64,000 bases of DNA from Hirudinaria manillensis (taxonomy: Eukaryota; Annelida; Clitellata; Hirudinida; Hirudinidae): positions 7,198,535 through 7,262,534 of the forward strand of contig CM067533.1 in NCBI GenBank assembly GCA_034509925.1. Reading direction: 5' to 3'. The translations under genes were made by a program, and so were the position numbers. Of this stretch, positions 13,016 through 24,529 are shown in pieces (position 1 is the stretch's first letter; every line of letters starts with the position of its first letter). Below the pieces are notes generated by a model, which saw nothing but the letters and a program-made list of their open reading frames with translations, was not told the DNA's origin and did not search any database.

Positions 13016-13324
13016 GAAATAATAATAAAATTATAATTGTTATTAAATTAATAATGTAATAATTACTTAAAATGCCCACAATTGCTTTCATAAAATATTT
13101 ACGTCGTCAAATAATTTTCACATCGAAACGAAAGAGAACCAGATTAGCATTTATCACGTCCATATCACGATACAGCAGATATATTTTCATACTTAACGTA
13201 CAATTATTAATAATAACAATTACATTGTCAACTTATTATTATTATTATTATTATTTATTATTATTAATGTTATTATTATTATTATTATTTATTATTAATG
13301 TTATTATTGCTATTATACCTTTCT

Positions 13325-13488
13325 AAACGACGATCACAAATTTCTGGACCGGTTTTGGGAAAAGGGCGGACCTACGTTGTCATGGCGACCTAAAAAGGAA
13401 GTGACCCACGAAGTGACGTCACGGTCGTGGGAGGGGTTTGAAATTCAAGGACCACCCCGCTTCAAAAGGGATCCCTTTGGACATCCCC
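13325..13488 (+). other. Exon-like island with strong donor site, unknown
   Basis: The plus frame reads NDDHKFLDRFWEKGG... and ends GPPRFKRDPFGHP before a GTAAGG donor at 13489 (phase 1). Composition is clearly less AT-rich than the flanks. No clear acceptor was found at the left end. A TGACGTCA palindrome lies inside. A candidate alternative cytoplasmic exon of the upstream protocadherin; no homologue recognised. Confidence 0.35.
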
Positions 13489-13633
13489 GTAAGGCAAAGT
13501 CGTTGATGTTGTTGTTGCTGCTTAGGAAACGAAGGTTGAAGTTCCTGATCTCCATGGTAACGAACATCACCGGAAGCGAAGGAAGCACCTGCTGTTTGGA
13601 GAAATCAATATCATCCTGCTCATCGGAGCCATT

Positions 13634-13858
13634 CATTCATTCATTCTTTCACTCATTCGGTCATTCATTAAGTCATTCAGTCATTCATTCATTCATTCGG
13701 TCATTCATTAAGTCATTCAGTCATTCATTCATTCATTCAGTCATTCATTCATTCATTCAGCCATTCAGCCATTCAGTCATTCAGTCAGCCATTCATTCAT
13801 TCATTCACTCATTCAGTCATTCATTCACTCACTCATTCATTCAGTCATTCATTTCATT
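13634..13858. repeat. ATTC/AGTC tetranucleotide tract
   Basis: About 220 bp of CATT-based units with variants. The plus frame reads (HSFI)n and is an extension of the preceding island only by chance. Confidence 0.95.
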
Positions 13859-14674
13859 TCTTTTCTGTTTCCTCACAAGAAATTCTTAACTTTCTTTCTT
13901 CTCCAATCTTCAATAATAGCCATATTAAGAAATTAAGAAATAAATAAATGAATAAATAAATAAATAAACACTAAATCAAAGTTATAGTGAAATTTCAATT
14001 TTATTTTAAAGAAAATTCTGTCTGTTTTTTTTTAAATTTAAATTTAAACATTCACTCGTTAAATTGAAATAAATTTGCTAAAAATCACAAAAAATTAACT
14101 TCACCATCTTTCTACATTACATTATCTTAAATCTAATCTTTTGACTTTGGATTTTCTGCATCTTTTTCTGCAGACCTTCGAGAGGCAAATTAATAAATTA
14201 AAAAAAAGTCGTTTTAAAAATATACAGCGTTGTTTTAAAAGTTTAAAAATGGGTTTTCTCCCCAATTCACCCACTCAACCCACCCACTCAACCCACCCAC
14301 TCACCCCAAACAAAAGATCGTGAATACGTCGAAAGTTTATGAGCGATGCTTTTTCCGGATTTAAATTTTTCAAAGATGGTGGACATCGCATGGCATCCAT
14401 CTTTGAATTCATGCGCCAAGTTTTCAGAAACAGGAAATTATGTCGAAGATTTTTTGTCTTTTTTTTTTAAATTTACAAGAAAATGCTTCAAAATTAGTGC
14501 CTGAAACTTGGATCAAAAAGCTTTGAAAATATCGGCCAGTCTGGTTTATGAGGTTTTTTTCTATTTGTTAATTTAATTAATTTTAAATTCAACTATAAAT
14601 TTGGTCAATCATTTATAACATTCAACAGGTAATATTTCATGTTCAAGCCTGCTTCCATTTATTTTATCAACGAT

Positions 14675-14735
14675 GTTGATGATGATGATGATATCGGTGG
14701 TGAAGATGATGGTGAAGATGATGATGATGGTGAAA

Positions 14736-14765
<30 letters not shown>
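14675..14765. repeat. GAT microsatellite
   Basis: GATGATGGTGAA-type triplets giving an Asp-rich frame of 67 codons without other support. Confidence 0.9.
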
Positions 14766-14766
<1 letters not shown>

Positions 14767-15888
14767 CGATGACAATGACTTTAAGATATTGTCATGTCTG
14801 AATGTGCACTCAGTGCACTTAACAGGTGACAGAAATGAATAGAGACTTCAATTTCCCCTTTTATTACGAAATAAATATTTAATATTAAATAAATATTTAT
14901 GATAAATTATAAGAATAAATAATAATTTATGCGTTCCAATAGATTCTAATTCTAGAACAAGTATATCATCGAAGGACTTACAAATATGGTATTTAGAAAA
15001 TTTTCATTTTATTATTGTCCATTAAAATATAAATAAATTCTATATCAATATAATAATATTGTAATAAATGTAATAATCATTTTTATCGGTCATCCTTATC
15101 ATTACTGTCAACATCGATTGTCATCATCATCATCATCGCCACAGCCATCATCATCATCACCACAGACATGCTTATCGAGATCGTAAAGTCAAAAAATGTC
15201 CACGGATGATTGAACAGGGAAATTCTTGTCCTGGAAAAGTCCACGCTTCGTTGATCTGGAGAGAAGCATTCGTTCCTATTGGTCAGCCGATATGACGTCA
15301 CTGCTTAACCGGAAGTAAATGCCAGACGATGACCGTGTTTAATTGTTTAAATATTCTGGCAAAGGTTCAACAAAAAAACAACTTTGATTTTTCATTTTTG
15401 TAGTTAATTTGTTCATAAATTGTTTTTCTTTTTTCTCAAAATCAAAAATCAAACTTCTGTGATTTGTGGATATTAAGTGCGGATTTTAGGAATAAATCGT
15501 GGCTTTGGGATTTATGTTAGAGGAGACGTGAATTATTAAAAAATAAAATATTTTCTTAAAAAAATAAATAAATTTCAATTAGGAATGGACTGGTATAAAT
15601 GAACAAGTTCAACACCATCAACATCATCATCGTCGTCGTCGTCATCGCTGTTGTTGTCTTTATTATCATCGTCATCGTCGTCGTTGTTCTTGCTGTCTTT
15701 GTTACTCATAACATATCATACTTAATCATAAGATTAAAAACAAAAATAATAAAAAAAAAACGGAATTAATCCAATTAATTGCACCGAATTGCAAAAAATA
15801 ATAATTAATTCTTCATCCGATGAGACACACCTGAATGAACGGACCTACTCTCACAGTCTTCTGTTTCATCACCCGATCGTATTCTCAG

Positions 15889-15993
15889 TCACGGAAGGCT
15901 GCCCACGTCGGTCTGTTGATCCCCCTGTTCGAACCCTACGCACCGAGGGCTCCCCATTTCCACCCCAACCCCTTCTGAGGTCGAGGGTAGCAG
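15889..15993 (+). other. Exon-like island bounded by acceptor and donor
   Basis: A pyrimidine-containing acceptor (GTATTCTCAG ending at 15888) and a donor (GTAGCAG before GTACCT at 15994) bound 105 bases of GC-rich sequence. Two frames stay open. One reads SRKAAHVGLLIPLFEPYAPR... and stops at 15976. The other (TEGCPRRSVDPPV...) is open to the donor and is phase-compatible with the donor at 13488. Function unknown. Confidence 0.3.
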
Positions 15994-16295
15994 GTACCTG
16001 ATTAAATATTCAAGACCTCTTTTTCCTCCTCCGTTGTTTTACAATCACCTGAGCTTGGAAAACGCGTGGTGTTTATTTGCACTTGTTTACAATCGGAGTA
16101 AATCTTCCTTCTCTGCGAATGAACTGTTCATTTAACGATCATTCCGTCCCGCAACTGCTCTCCTTTATCCATCCATCCATCCGTCCGTCCATCCGTCTGT
16201 CCGTCCATCCATCCGTCTATTTGCCCACTTTAGATACTCAACCACTGGCTCGTCCATTCATTGTCCATCGATGCAGTGCATCAATTCACTGACAG

Positions 16296-16700
<405 letters not shown>

Positions 16701-17379
16701 CATTTCGACTCCGCCGGAACATGGAAAGAAAAGCGATATCTTTTTTTTTTTAATAAACTCACTGCAGTGTTTTGCAATGAATTCTGAAAACTAATAACAT
16801 TTTTAATTAATTCCTCTCCGCCTTTTCCAAATAAAAGCAGTTTCAGTTGACCGGAAGACTGGACAATACGTCTGGAAGTAAAGTACCTTCCAATATATAT
16901 TCGCTTTCAGTTTCTTTTTTGCTTTTTTTCTTTTGAGTACAAACCTTGATCCCAGAGTAAATTAACAATCTATAAATTAATAAATAAATAGATAAATTAT
17001 TAATTAATTAAATAAATATTTATTACTTATTTATTAATTTATATTATCTACATAAAAAGTTTATATAATTCTTTAATAAATTATTAAATTAATCAATCAA
17101 TCAAGCCAGTTTGTAGGTTGGTATCGTTGCTGCAAGCATGGGTAGGGGTGCCATACAAGAAGTGACGATCGATGAAGATATGCCACATACACAACACACA
17201 TACACATACACAACACAATACACATACAAACCAATCAATACAACAACATTGGACAAAACGCAACTCAATCCGAGTGTTATTCAATCAGCCCTGCATGCGA
17301 AGAGAAAATCAACATAAACAAACAATTTAAATGATTGGATCGATGTAGAAATAAATAAATAATAATACTACTACTACTA

Positions 17380-17590
17380 CTAATAATAATAATAATAATA
17401 ATAATAATAAGAAGAAGAAGAAGAAGAAGAATAACAATAATAATAAGAAGAAGAAGAAGAGGAAAAGGAAAACAACAACAACAAAACAATACAAACTCGA
17501 CGGAGCCAATGTTTGTCGACAAAGAATTCGTAACAGTCGCGCAAAAAAAAAAGAGGAAGAGGAGGAGGATGAGGAAGAGGAAAAGAATTA
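17380..17590. repeat. TAA, GAA and GAG triplet tracts
   Basis: Runs of AAT, GAA and AAC triplets and a purine-rich GAGGAAGAG segment. The minus frames are Leu/Ile/Ser homopolymers. From about 17600 to 19100 the sequence is AT-rich without recognisable features. Confidence 0.85.
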
Positions 17591-19894
17591 AAGTCTGCAC
17601 AGAAGCAGTTGATGTGGATTTACGATCGTAGACGGCCATTTTGCAGCCTTTCATTTGCTGGTTTAAGTCAAGAAATTTAAAAAAAAAAAAAAATTTTTTT
17701 TAATCTAAGAAAATAAAAACTGCAGACGGATCACTCTTATTTAAATGTCTGTCTTTTCCAGTTTTACTTTTAAATCTTTCGAGGCAAAAATATGTACAAA
17801 TCCATTTCCTATGACCAAAATCATAGCAAAGTATTATTTCTATGGTCCATGGCATATCACTAACTGGCCTAATGTTAAAATACTTTTATTATATATAATA
17901 ATTTAAATTATTATAGTATTTATAGTTATTATAGTATTATTATATGAAAATAATTTAAAGTTTGAATTATTTTATTTTCCCCGTATTCGTCTAAAACCGA
18001 TTACAAAAAAAACAGTGATCAGTATCAGCACCACAAAATGCTGATCTATTTTCGAATTGAAAGAATTTTTGGCGCAAGAATTTGTCTGAATTAAGCCAGA
18101 AATGAATTTAAATATTTTAAATTAAATCCAATTTTAAGAATAATTTTCAGAATATTTAATTGGCTTAAAAGTGAAAATTTCCTCGAGGTAGAAAAGGAAA
18201 AAAATATCTGAAATTTCAGAAAATGAAACGATAATGGGTTCTACATGTCTCGTCATGATGGACTTGAAAGCTGACAAAAGAATTGGTTAATGGTTAATTA
18301 ATATTAATAATATTATGCTAATATTGAGTAATATTATATTAATAATTATTGGCATTATTATTTTATTTGTTTACAATTAAATTCAATGTATTTGTAATTA
18401 TGTTTATTTATAAGTTTTATTTACGCATCTAACTTAATTTTGATTATATTTCTAATATTTACGCTTGGAGTTGTAAAATAAATACAAATTATTTGTATTA
18501 TAAAAATATTAAATAGGAAAATAATTTTAATTTTAATTAATAGTATTAATTTTATTTTATTATTTTATTAATAATAACTGAATTTAAGAAGTAGTGACTA
18601 ACAAGCAACAATAACAAGAATTATTACACTTTGTAATAATTTTTAAAAATATACACAAAATATTTGAATATTATTAAATAAATTATCTTTGAATTAATAT
18701 AAATTATTTTTAAATAATTTTAAAATTTTCATTCTCTTGCAACACTGGCAGGCGTAAAACAGATAACAATTCACAGAAATTGATGCAATATTTTCAAAAA
18801 TATTTTTAATTTAATTTTTAATTGATTTTCATGTTTTACTTTCAAAATGTATGTTTTATTGTTTCCTTACTTTTGGCAGTCTCCTTTATTTGTTGGCCTG
18901 AAAGAAAATCCGAGGTCACGTGGAACACCAGCTCATGAATAATTGAGCAGCTGACAGTCTCTTTCTGTCCTTTGTCTGTCTCTCATTCCGTCCATCTGAG
19001 TTACAGTTGTTCAAACAGGATGCATTGCATTATAATATATTCATAAATTATTCAAAGCATCATTTGTGACCCCTGCTTGGAAGCATTATTATAATTATGT
19101 TACGATTCTTCATTCATACTTTATAGTGTAAGAGCATGTAAGTACATGTAACAGTAAAATGTACTCCAGTACAAGCATATGTACTTGTATTTATGTACAA
19201 GTATCGTGTAATATTCAGGTCTAGTTTATACGTAGCATTCAAGGCCGGCATCAATTGATCTCGTAATGGCTGCTTAATGTGCCTTAATAATGCAGTATAC
19301 AAATTAAGCTCCACCTTTGTCACTGGATTCAGACTGTCGATAATTTTTCCAGTTGTCCAGTGCTGTTTCCGTTTCCAGTTGGTGGCGTTTGGAATGATTC
19401 CATCACCATGACGACGACGATGATGACGATGACGATGATGGTTAAGGTTATGGTGATGATGGCGGCACGTCACCTATGACAAATATTGCCAAGGTCTGAA
19501 TTGTTTGGATTGAGTAATTGAAATCCATGATCTTTCATCCAGTTAAGTAATTTTTTCTAAACATTTTCACGATTAAATTCCGTTAATTAATTGCTTGTTA
19601 ATTGATTTTTTTTTAATTCATTAGAAAAAGTATCACTGAAACTCCCTTTTTTATATATTTTATGCAGAAACAACTGATGAAGGTGGAAGCAATTTAGATA
19701 AGAGAGTGGAGAGGAGATAACAAATTCTCCATCAAGTAATTCAAAGAAGAAACAGTTGGAGTGAAATTCTTCCATTTTTCCATCTCTCCATCCATCTGTT
19801 CGATCGCCTGCTGCGCAAAACTATGCGCTACATAAAGCGTTCGTTCACCTCGATATGATACTCGACACGAACGTCGCTTCATAACGTTCTCTTA

Positions 19895-19914
19895 TGACGT
19901 CATAAAGTCACGTG
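19895..19914. promoter_or_regulatory. CRE palindrome and CACGTG box before the receptor start
   Basis: A perfect TGACGTCA (19895-19902) within the longer palindrome TTATGACGTCATAA, then CACGTG (19909-19914) abutting the ATG at 19915. These are consensus sites for CREB/ATF and bHLH factors. If the transcript starts upstream they would lie in the leader, so the role is inference. Confidence 0.35.
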
Positions 19915-21283
19915 ATGGACAACCACACCTCGTTTAGAGAAGAAGCGGAGCAGAGTGGGGGAAATTTCACCGAAGGTCTGGCTGCGGAGTGGCCCCCTAC
20001 CCTGGTCTCGACCCTGAAGGGGTGCCTGGGGATAGTGGCTCTGGTAGGGATGGTCACAGAGATTTTGACGCTCAGGCGAATCACCTCCTTCCTCGGATCC
20101 GTATCTGGTCATCGGCACAAACATTCGACTGCGAGACAAAGCGAAGACTTGAGGAGACATCCTCAGCTGATATTTTCCTTTTCCATCTGTGACCTGCTCC
20201 AGTGTGGATTGTGCGCTCCGCTCGTCATTTTCCGGAAGCTGTCGGGTGAGAAATTGAATTGGATTCTTGGAAAACTAAAGTTTAAAATTAGCGGATCAGC
20301 GAATTTTTTTCTCCGACTCCATGTCTGAACGACTTTGCCGTTGTTACGGATTACTTTTCTTTTCCAGTTTTTTTGCAATTTAAATCATTCCAGGAACACA
20401 TTAATCAAGGACCTACTTTGTAATTGAAATTTCTTAATTAACGGGATGATGTACTTTTTTTTTGATTCGCGTTCTTTGTGATTCCTCAGACTTCGACATG
20501 GCCTGGAGTTGGTCCGACGCCATTTTCAGGACCATCGGAAGTAGCCACCTGCTCGTCATCGTCTTCAAAATCCGACAAAACCTTTCCAGGATCCTCGGAG
20601 AGACGGAAAAGCCGGCCGGTCAGACGCTAGCCGAGGTAAACATTTCAGACGAGCATCGCAAGAGGCAGAACATCGATAATTCAAAGTTCGAAGGGGTTTT
20701 GGAAGTGTTCGTTCTTTGGTTGGTGGGCATCTTCGTCATCTCCATGATCTTCATGCTGTGTCAGGCCCTCAAGTACTTTGCTTCGTTCGAGAACAGCGAC
20801 AGAATCCTCCTGCTCGGAGTCCTTCTACTCGCCCATCTCACTCCACTTTTCCTGCTCGCATTCCACGGACTCCAGCTGAGGAAATTGAGGAACAAGACTC
20901 TTGGCATCTCACTCGAAGCGAGGACTTCGTCAGTCCTAAGACGAACCAATCAGCCACAGACTTCGCACCGCCAGCTGTCACAGATGAGTGAAGATTCGTG
21001 CACCTTGGTGACGTCACCGATCTCCGGCTCCTCCACAGCGAGGAACAAGACCAACTTTTCCACGCTCAGTTTGGCAGGCAGTTTTTCCAGAAAGCAGCGA
21101 CGTTCATCGTGGAACAGCTTCAGAAAGAAATCGACGATGAAGCACAGGAATCACGGCGGAGCGAGGATGTCTCCGAAACTCGACAGACATCCTTCCCTGA
21201 GGTCTTGTTTCGCTTGATTACGACTACGATGATGATTATCATGAAAATGACGACGATTTTGAACACGACGGCGGTGAGGATGA

Positions 21284-21314
<31 letters not shown>

Positions 21315-23272
21315 GGCACGTTCTGAGTAGCAGTGCTGCTGCTGATGATGATGATGACGAAAAATGCTTAAAAAGACGGATCGGTTTTGCGTGACGCGAG
21401 TTTTTTGCAAATAAATTTTATTTCGCCACAACAAAGTGATCGAAGGGGAATTTTTTTATATCTCAAAAACATCCTTCCTTTCATCCGAACGTGAAGGTAC
21501 AGCATCAGAAGAAGGAGAAGTTCAAGCCTCGTTGACCTCAGCAGCACCCAACAACAACAACAACAGCAACATCAGATCAAAGACACATTCAAAGCGATTC
21601 CTAGCGACATCCACCATCGCCAACAACAACAACAGGAAGATCTTCAAAAAGATGAACAAATAAGAACCTCTCAATTCCTGACAGTCAGTCCTCAGCGCAG
21701 CATCAGACAAAAGTCATTCAATCGATCAGATTCCGAAAACCAAGAGGATCAAAAACCCAAAAAGACTCGTCGAAGACGCATGAGGATCGGATCCAAGGCA
21801 TCTGCCGGCAGTGGAAACGACTCCGGAAAGTCCTCGAGATCCTCCTCTAGATCGGACCGAAGTTCCAGCTCCGGCCGCCTGGAAAGACATCCGTCTCTCA
21901 AGTTCAGCACGAGGAAGAAGATTCCGATGAGTCACGAAGTCCTGAACGTCTGGAAGAGGCAGATGTCGGACGAGGAGTGTGGAAAGATGAGGAAGAAGAG
22001 GAAAAAATACTTCGCTGGCACGGGTTCCCATGAAATTTTGCACAAGTCCTTTAAGGTGAACTCGGCCAGGACTTCCGAAAGAAATCTTTTCGGCGGTTCC
22101 ATGAGGATGGCCAAAGTAATGGCTGCTGGTAATTGTGAGGGAAAGAAAACTTCTAAGAAACTCAGTCCCAAGTCTGTAGAGTGTTTATTTTCAAATTTCA
22201 GATTTATAAACTTCAGATATTTAAATTGAGATTTTAACCAAGAATAAAAAATCAATTTGAAAGATTAGCTTCCCTGTGATTTTATATTTTAATCTGTCTT
22301 TTATGGTCCGAAGTGTTTTTAATCAGTCAGGATTTTACCAAAATTTATTTATTTCGTTTTTTTAGTTGCTTTTAGAAAGCAATCTGCGTAAAATATGTTA
22401 TGTCTGCTCTGAAAACGTACCATAAAATCTCGTTCGAGGAAATCTTTTAAGCATGAAAATCAATTCCCTTCAGATACACTTTAATGTCTCGAAGTCACTC
22501 TCAAGCAGAACAGAAAAGGTTCTCTGAACTGGACAGACATCCTTCGTTGAGATTCAGTGCCCAACGGATCTCAACAAAGGACGGAGCCAGGAGACAACTC
22601 CTCATGGATGCCGAGAACAAACTCGTCGGCAGTTCCTCTAGAAATCTTTCCATTCCCCGGTCATCGACTCGAAAATCCATGAGTGCAAATGTAGGTACGA
22701 GTCCTCAGAAGTTGGATCTGCCGCTGACCGGAAATGTCGATACACACAGAAGCCGAAGGGACCGGGGCCATCTCCCTCTGTCGCAGAGTCACAGCTACTC
22801 AACCCTGCGTCCTTCTGATGCAAAAATCGGCAGAGCTCACAGCTGTAGGGGCAGTTTCGTGCGAAGGACCCGAGAGAATTCGTCACTGCGCGTCACTGAC
22901 AACTCCAACCAAACTGATCTCCATAGGAACGAAGTAAGGTACAGTCCCTCACTTGAGGTCACAACGGCCAAACCTGCGAAAAACGTAGAGCTTCTCCAAT
23001 CGGATTTAAGAGAGATATTTCCGTGCGTACAAGAACAACAGTCAGTGGTGTTTTTGAAAGAGGGAAATGTTGGACTCCAGCCACTGGAAGGCATCATCTT
23101 GTCGACCTTGTTACTCAATTTGCCGATCGCCCTGTTTTTCATCCTCGTCCTCTTTATCTTCAATCCATCTGAAACATCGGAGATGCTTCTCGTTCATAAG
23201 ATGTTCAGCGTTTGCATCTCCTATGCCACCACAGCCGTCAGGTCTTGCATAATCTTCAGAACTCTGACGTGA
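19915..23272 (+). CDS. Divergent rhodopsin-like 7TM receptor with giant third intracellular loop
   Basis: Predicted G-protein-coupled receptor, ligand unknown. Exons: 19915-20245, 20490-21201, 21497 to about 22171, 22474-23272 (phases 1, 2, 2; about 838 residues). The N terminus has two N-glycosylation sequons (NHT, NFT). TM1 is near 20005-20066 and TM2 near 20167-20232, with the class A pattern S-x-x-D-L-L...P-L. An ECL1 Trp pair precedes TM3 (about 20510-20575), which lacks the usual Cys and has FKIRQN in place of DRY. TM4 (20696-20764) and TM5 (20801-20870, with Pro) follow. A loop of about 530 residues comes next, rich in Ser, Arg and Gln and with three L-[DE]-R-H-P-S-L motifs. TM6 (23086-23155, with Pro) and TM7 (23197-23262) close the protein; TM7 ends TTAVRSCIIF, resembling the NSxxNPxxY pattern without N or P. 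The end of exon 3 is uncertain (22128-22180). Alternative: two neighbouring genes, but shared motifs and matching phases argue against that. Confidence 0.7.
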
Positions 23273-24529
23273 AAAGACTTCAAGCCAATTCAGAAAATCG
23301 ATCAGTTCAGATTTGTCAGAAGCTTGTTTTGAACTTCTTCCCTTTTCTTGTATTTTCTGTCTCTCTTTGGCCAGTGCCGTATGCCTAATTATAGATCTGA
23401 ACTGCATTCATGTAGGGTTAAAAAGGGAATCTTTTAAACTACCTTGTGTCGATGCAATACTTGAAAGAACGTTATGGGCTAAGCTAGCGTGACCAGAAAA
23501 GATGAAATTATATTTTAGGACAAATGCATTCATCGTATCACTTGAGATTAGCACTCCATGAAGGAAAATGGCGTCGTAACGAACCAGTTATGGTCACAAT
23601 GCCAAACTCTGATTTTTTTTTTACAGTCGCTTAAATGGATGGCATTGTGGTGAAATAGTTCGGACGTTGAGAGCTTTTATTCTCAAATTATTTGTGTTGT
23701 GCTGTTCTCATTTCCGTTGTTTCATGGATTGAATTTACTTTAGTGCCAGATTATTAATAAAAACGCTCAAGCCGTCAGATATTTCTTAATTAATTATCAT
23801 TGGTCACTGAGTCATAAACGAATCCTAACATTAATTCAAGCATTTTATTTGCACAACCAATCCTCAAAAACAGTTATTTCGTAACACTTCCGGTGATGTC
23901 ACCTTAAGCCAAATGTCGGTTCCTGAAACCAGTCTACCTATGGAATCGTTGACTTGTCGAGGCTAACTCTAACCTCCCAATCCTAACCGGCCATAAATTA
24001 ATCAGCTAGTATGAATTTCCTGTCCAAAGGCTGACCTTCCCACCTAAAGTAGCAAATCCCAGGATGGGAAGCTCTGGCGTACCTATGTGTCCAATCAATC
24101 ATCCTTCAGAAAATGGTAAAAACGACCCCCAAATGACTTACCCTGACAGGTGTTTTTAGCTTCATGTCATTCGAAAATCACGATTTCACATAATTTCTTT
24201 GGCTTGAATTACTGGTAGCTGATCAAAAAACGATCTTTTGTCCAAATCTAGATTCATTTGCAGTCAATGGACCAATTCAAAATGGAGACATTATCAGTAA
24301 TAATAAATCCTGACGGTTCAGAGGTGGATTTTATTGGCCGAAATTGTAATTACACGAATGAATGAATGAATTATTTATTTATTTATTAACATCATAATTC
24401 ACATTAACAAAGAAGTGAGAAGTCGCGTGGGAGCAGAGGCGGCAGCGGTCCGAAGACGAAGACCGAACGACGGACTGTCGGAACGAACGAGAGGGAAGTT
24501 ACGTACAAAAAGGCACCCGAAGGGGCGGA
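23273..24529. other. Intergenic, 3' ends of receptor and JADE
   Basis: No coding signal. AATAAA at about 23755 could polyadenylate the receptor mRNA. A TTTATT run near 24372-24386 gives AATAAA on the minus strand for the converging JADE gene. Confidence 0.6.

Noticed and set aside
12801..13091. Poly-Ile and poly-Tyr frames
   Set aside because: Direct translation of a TAA/TTA microsatellite.
20246..20328. Continuation of the receptor frame past TM2
   Set aside because: A GTGAGA donor at 20246 joins in phase to 20490, where TM3 follows; the read-through peptide has no receptor feature.
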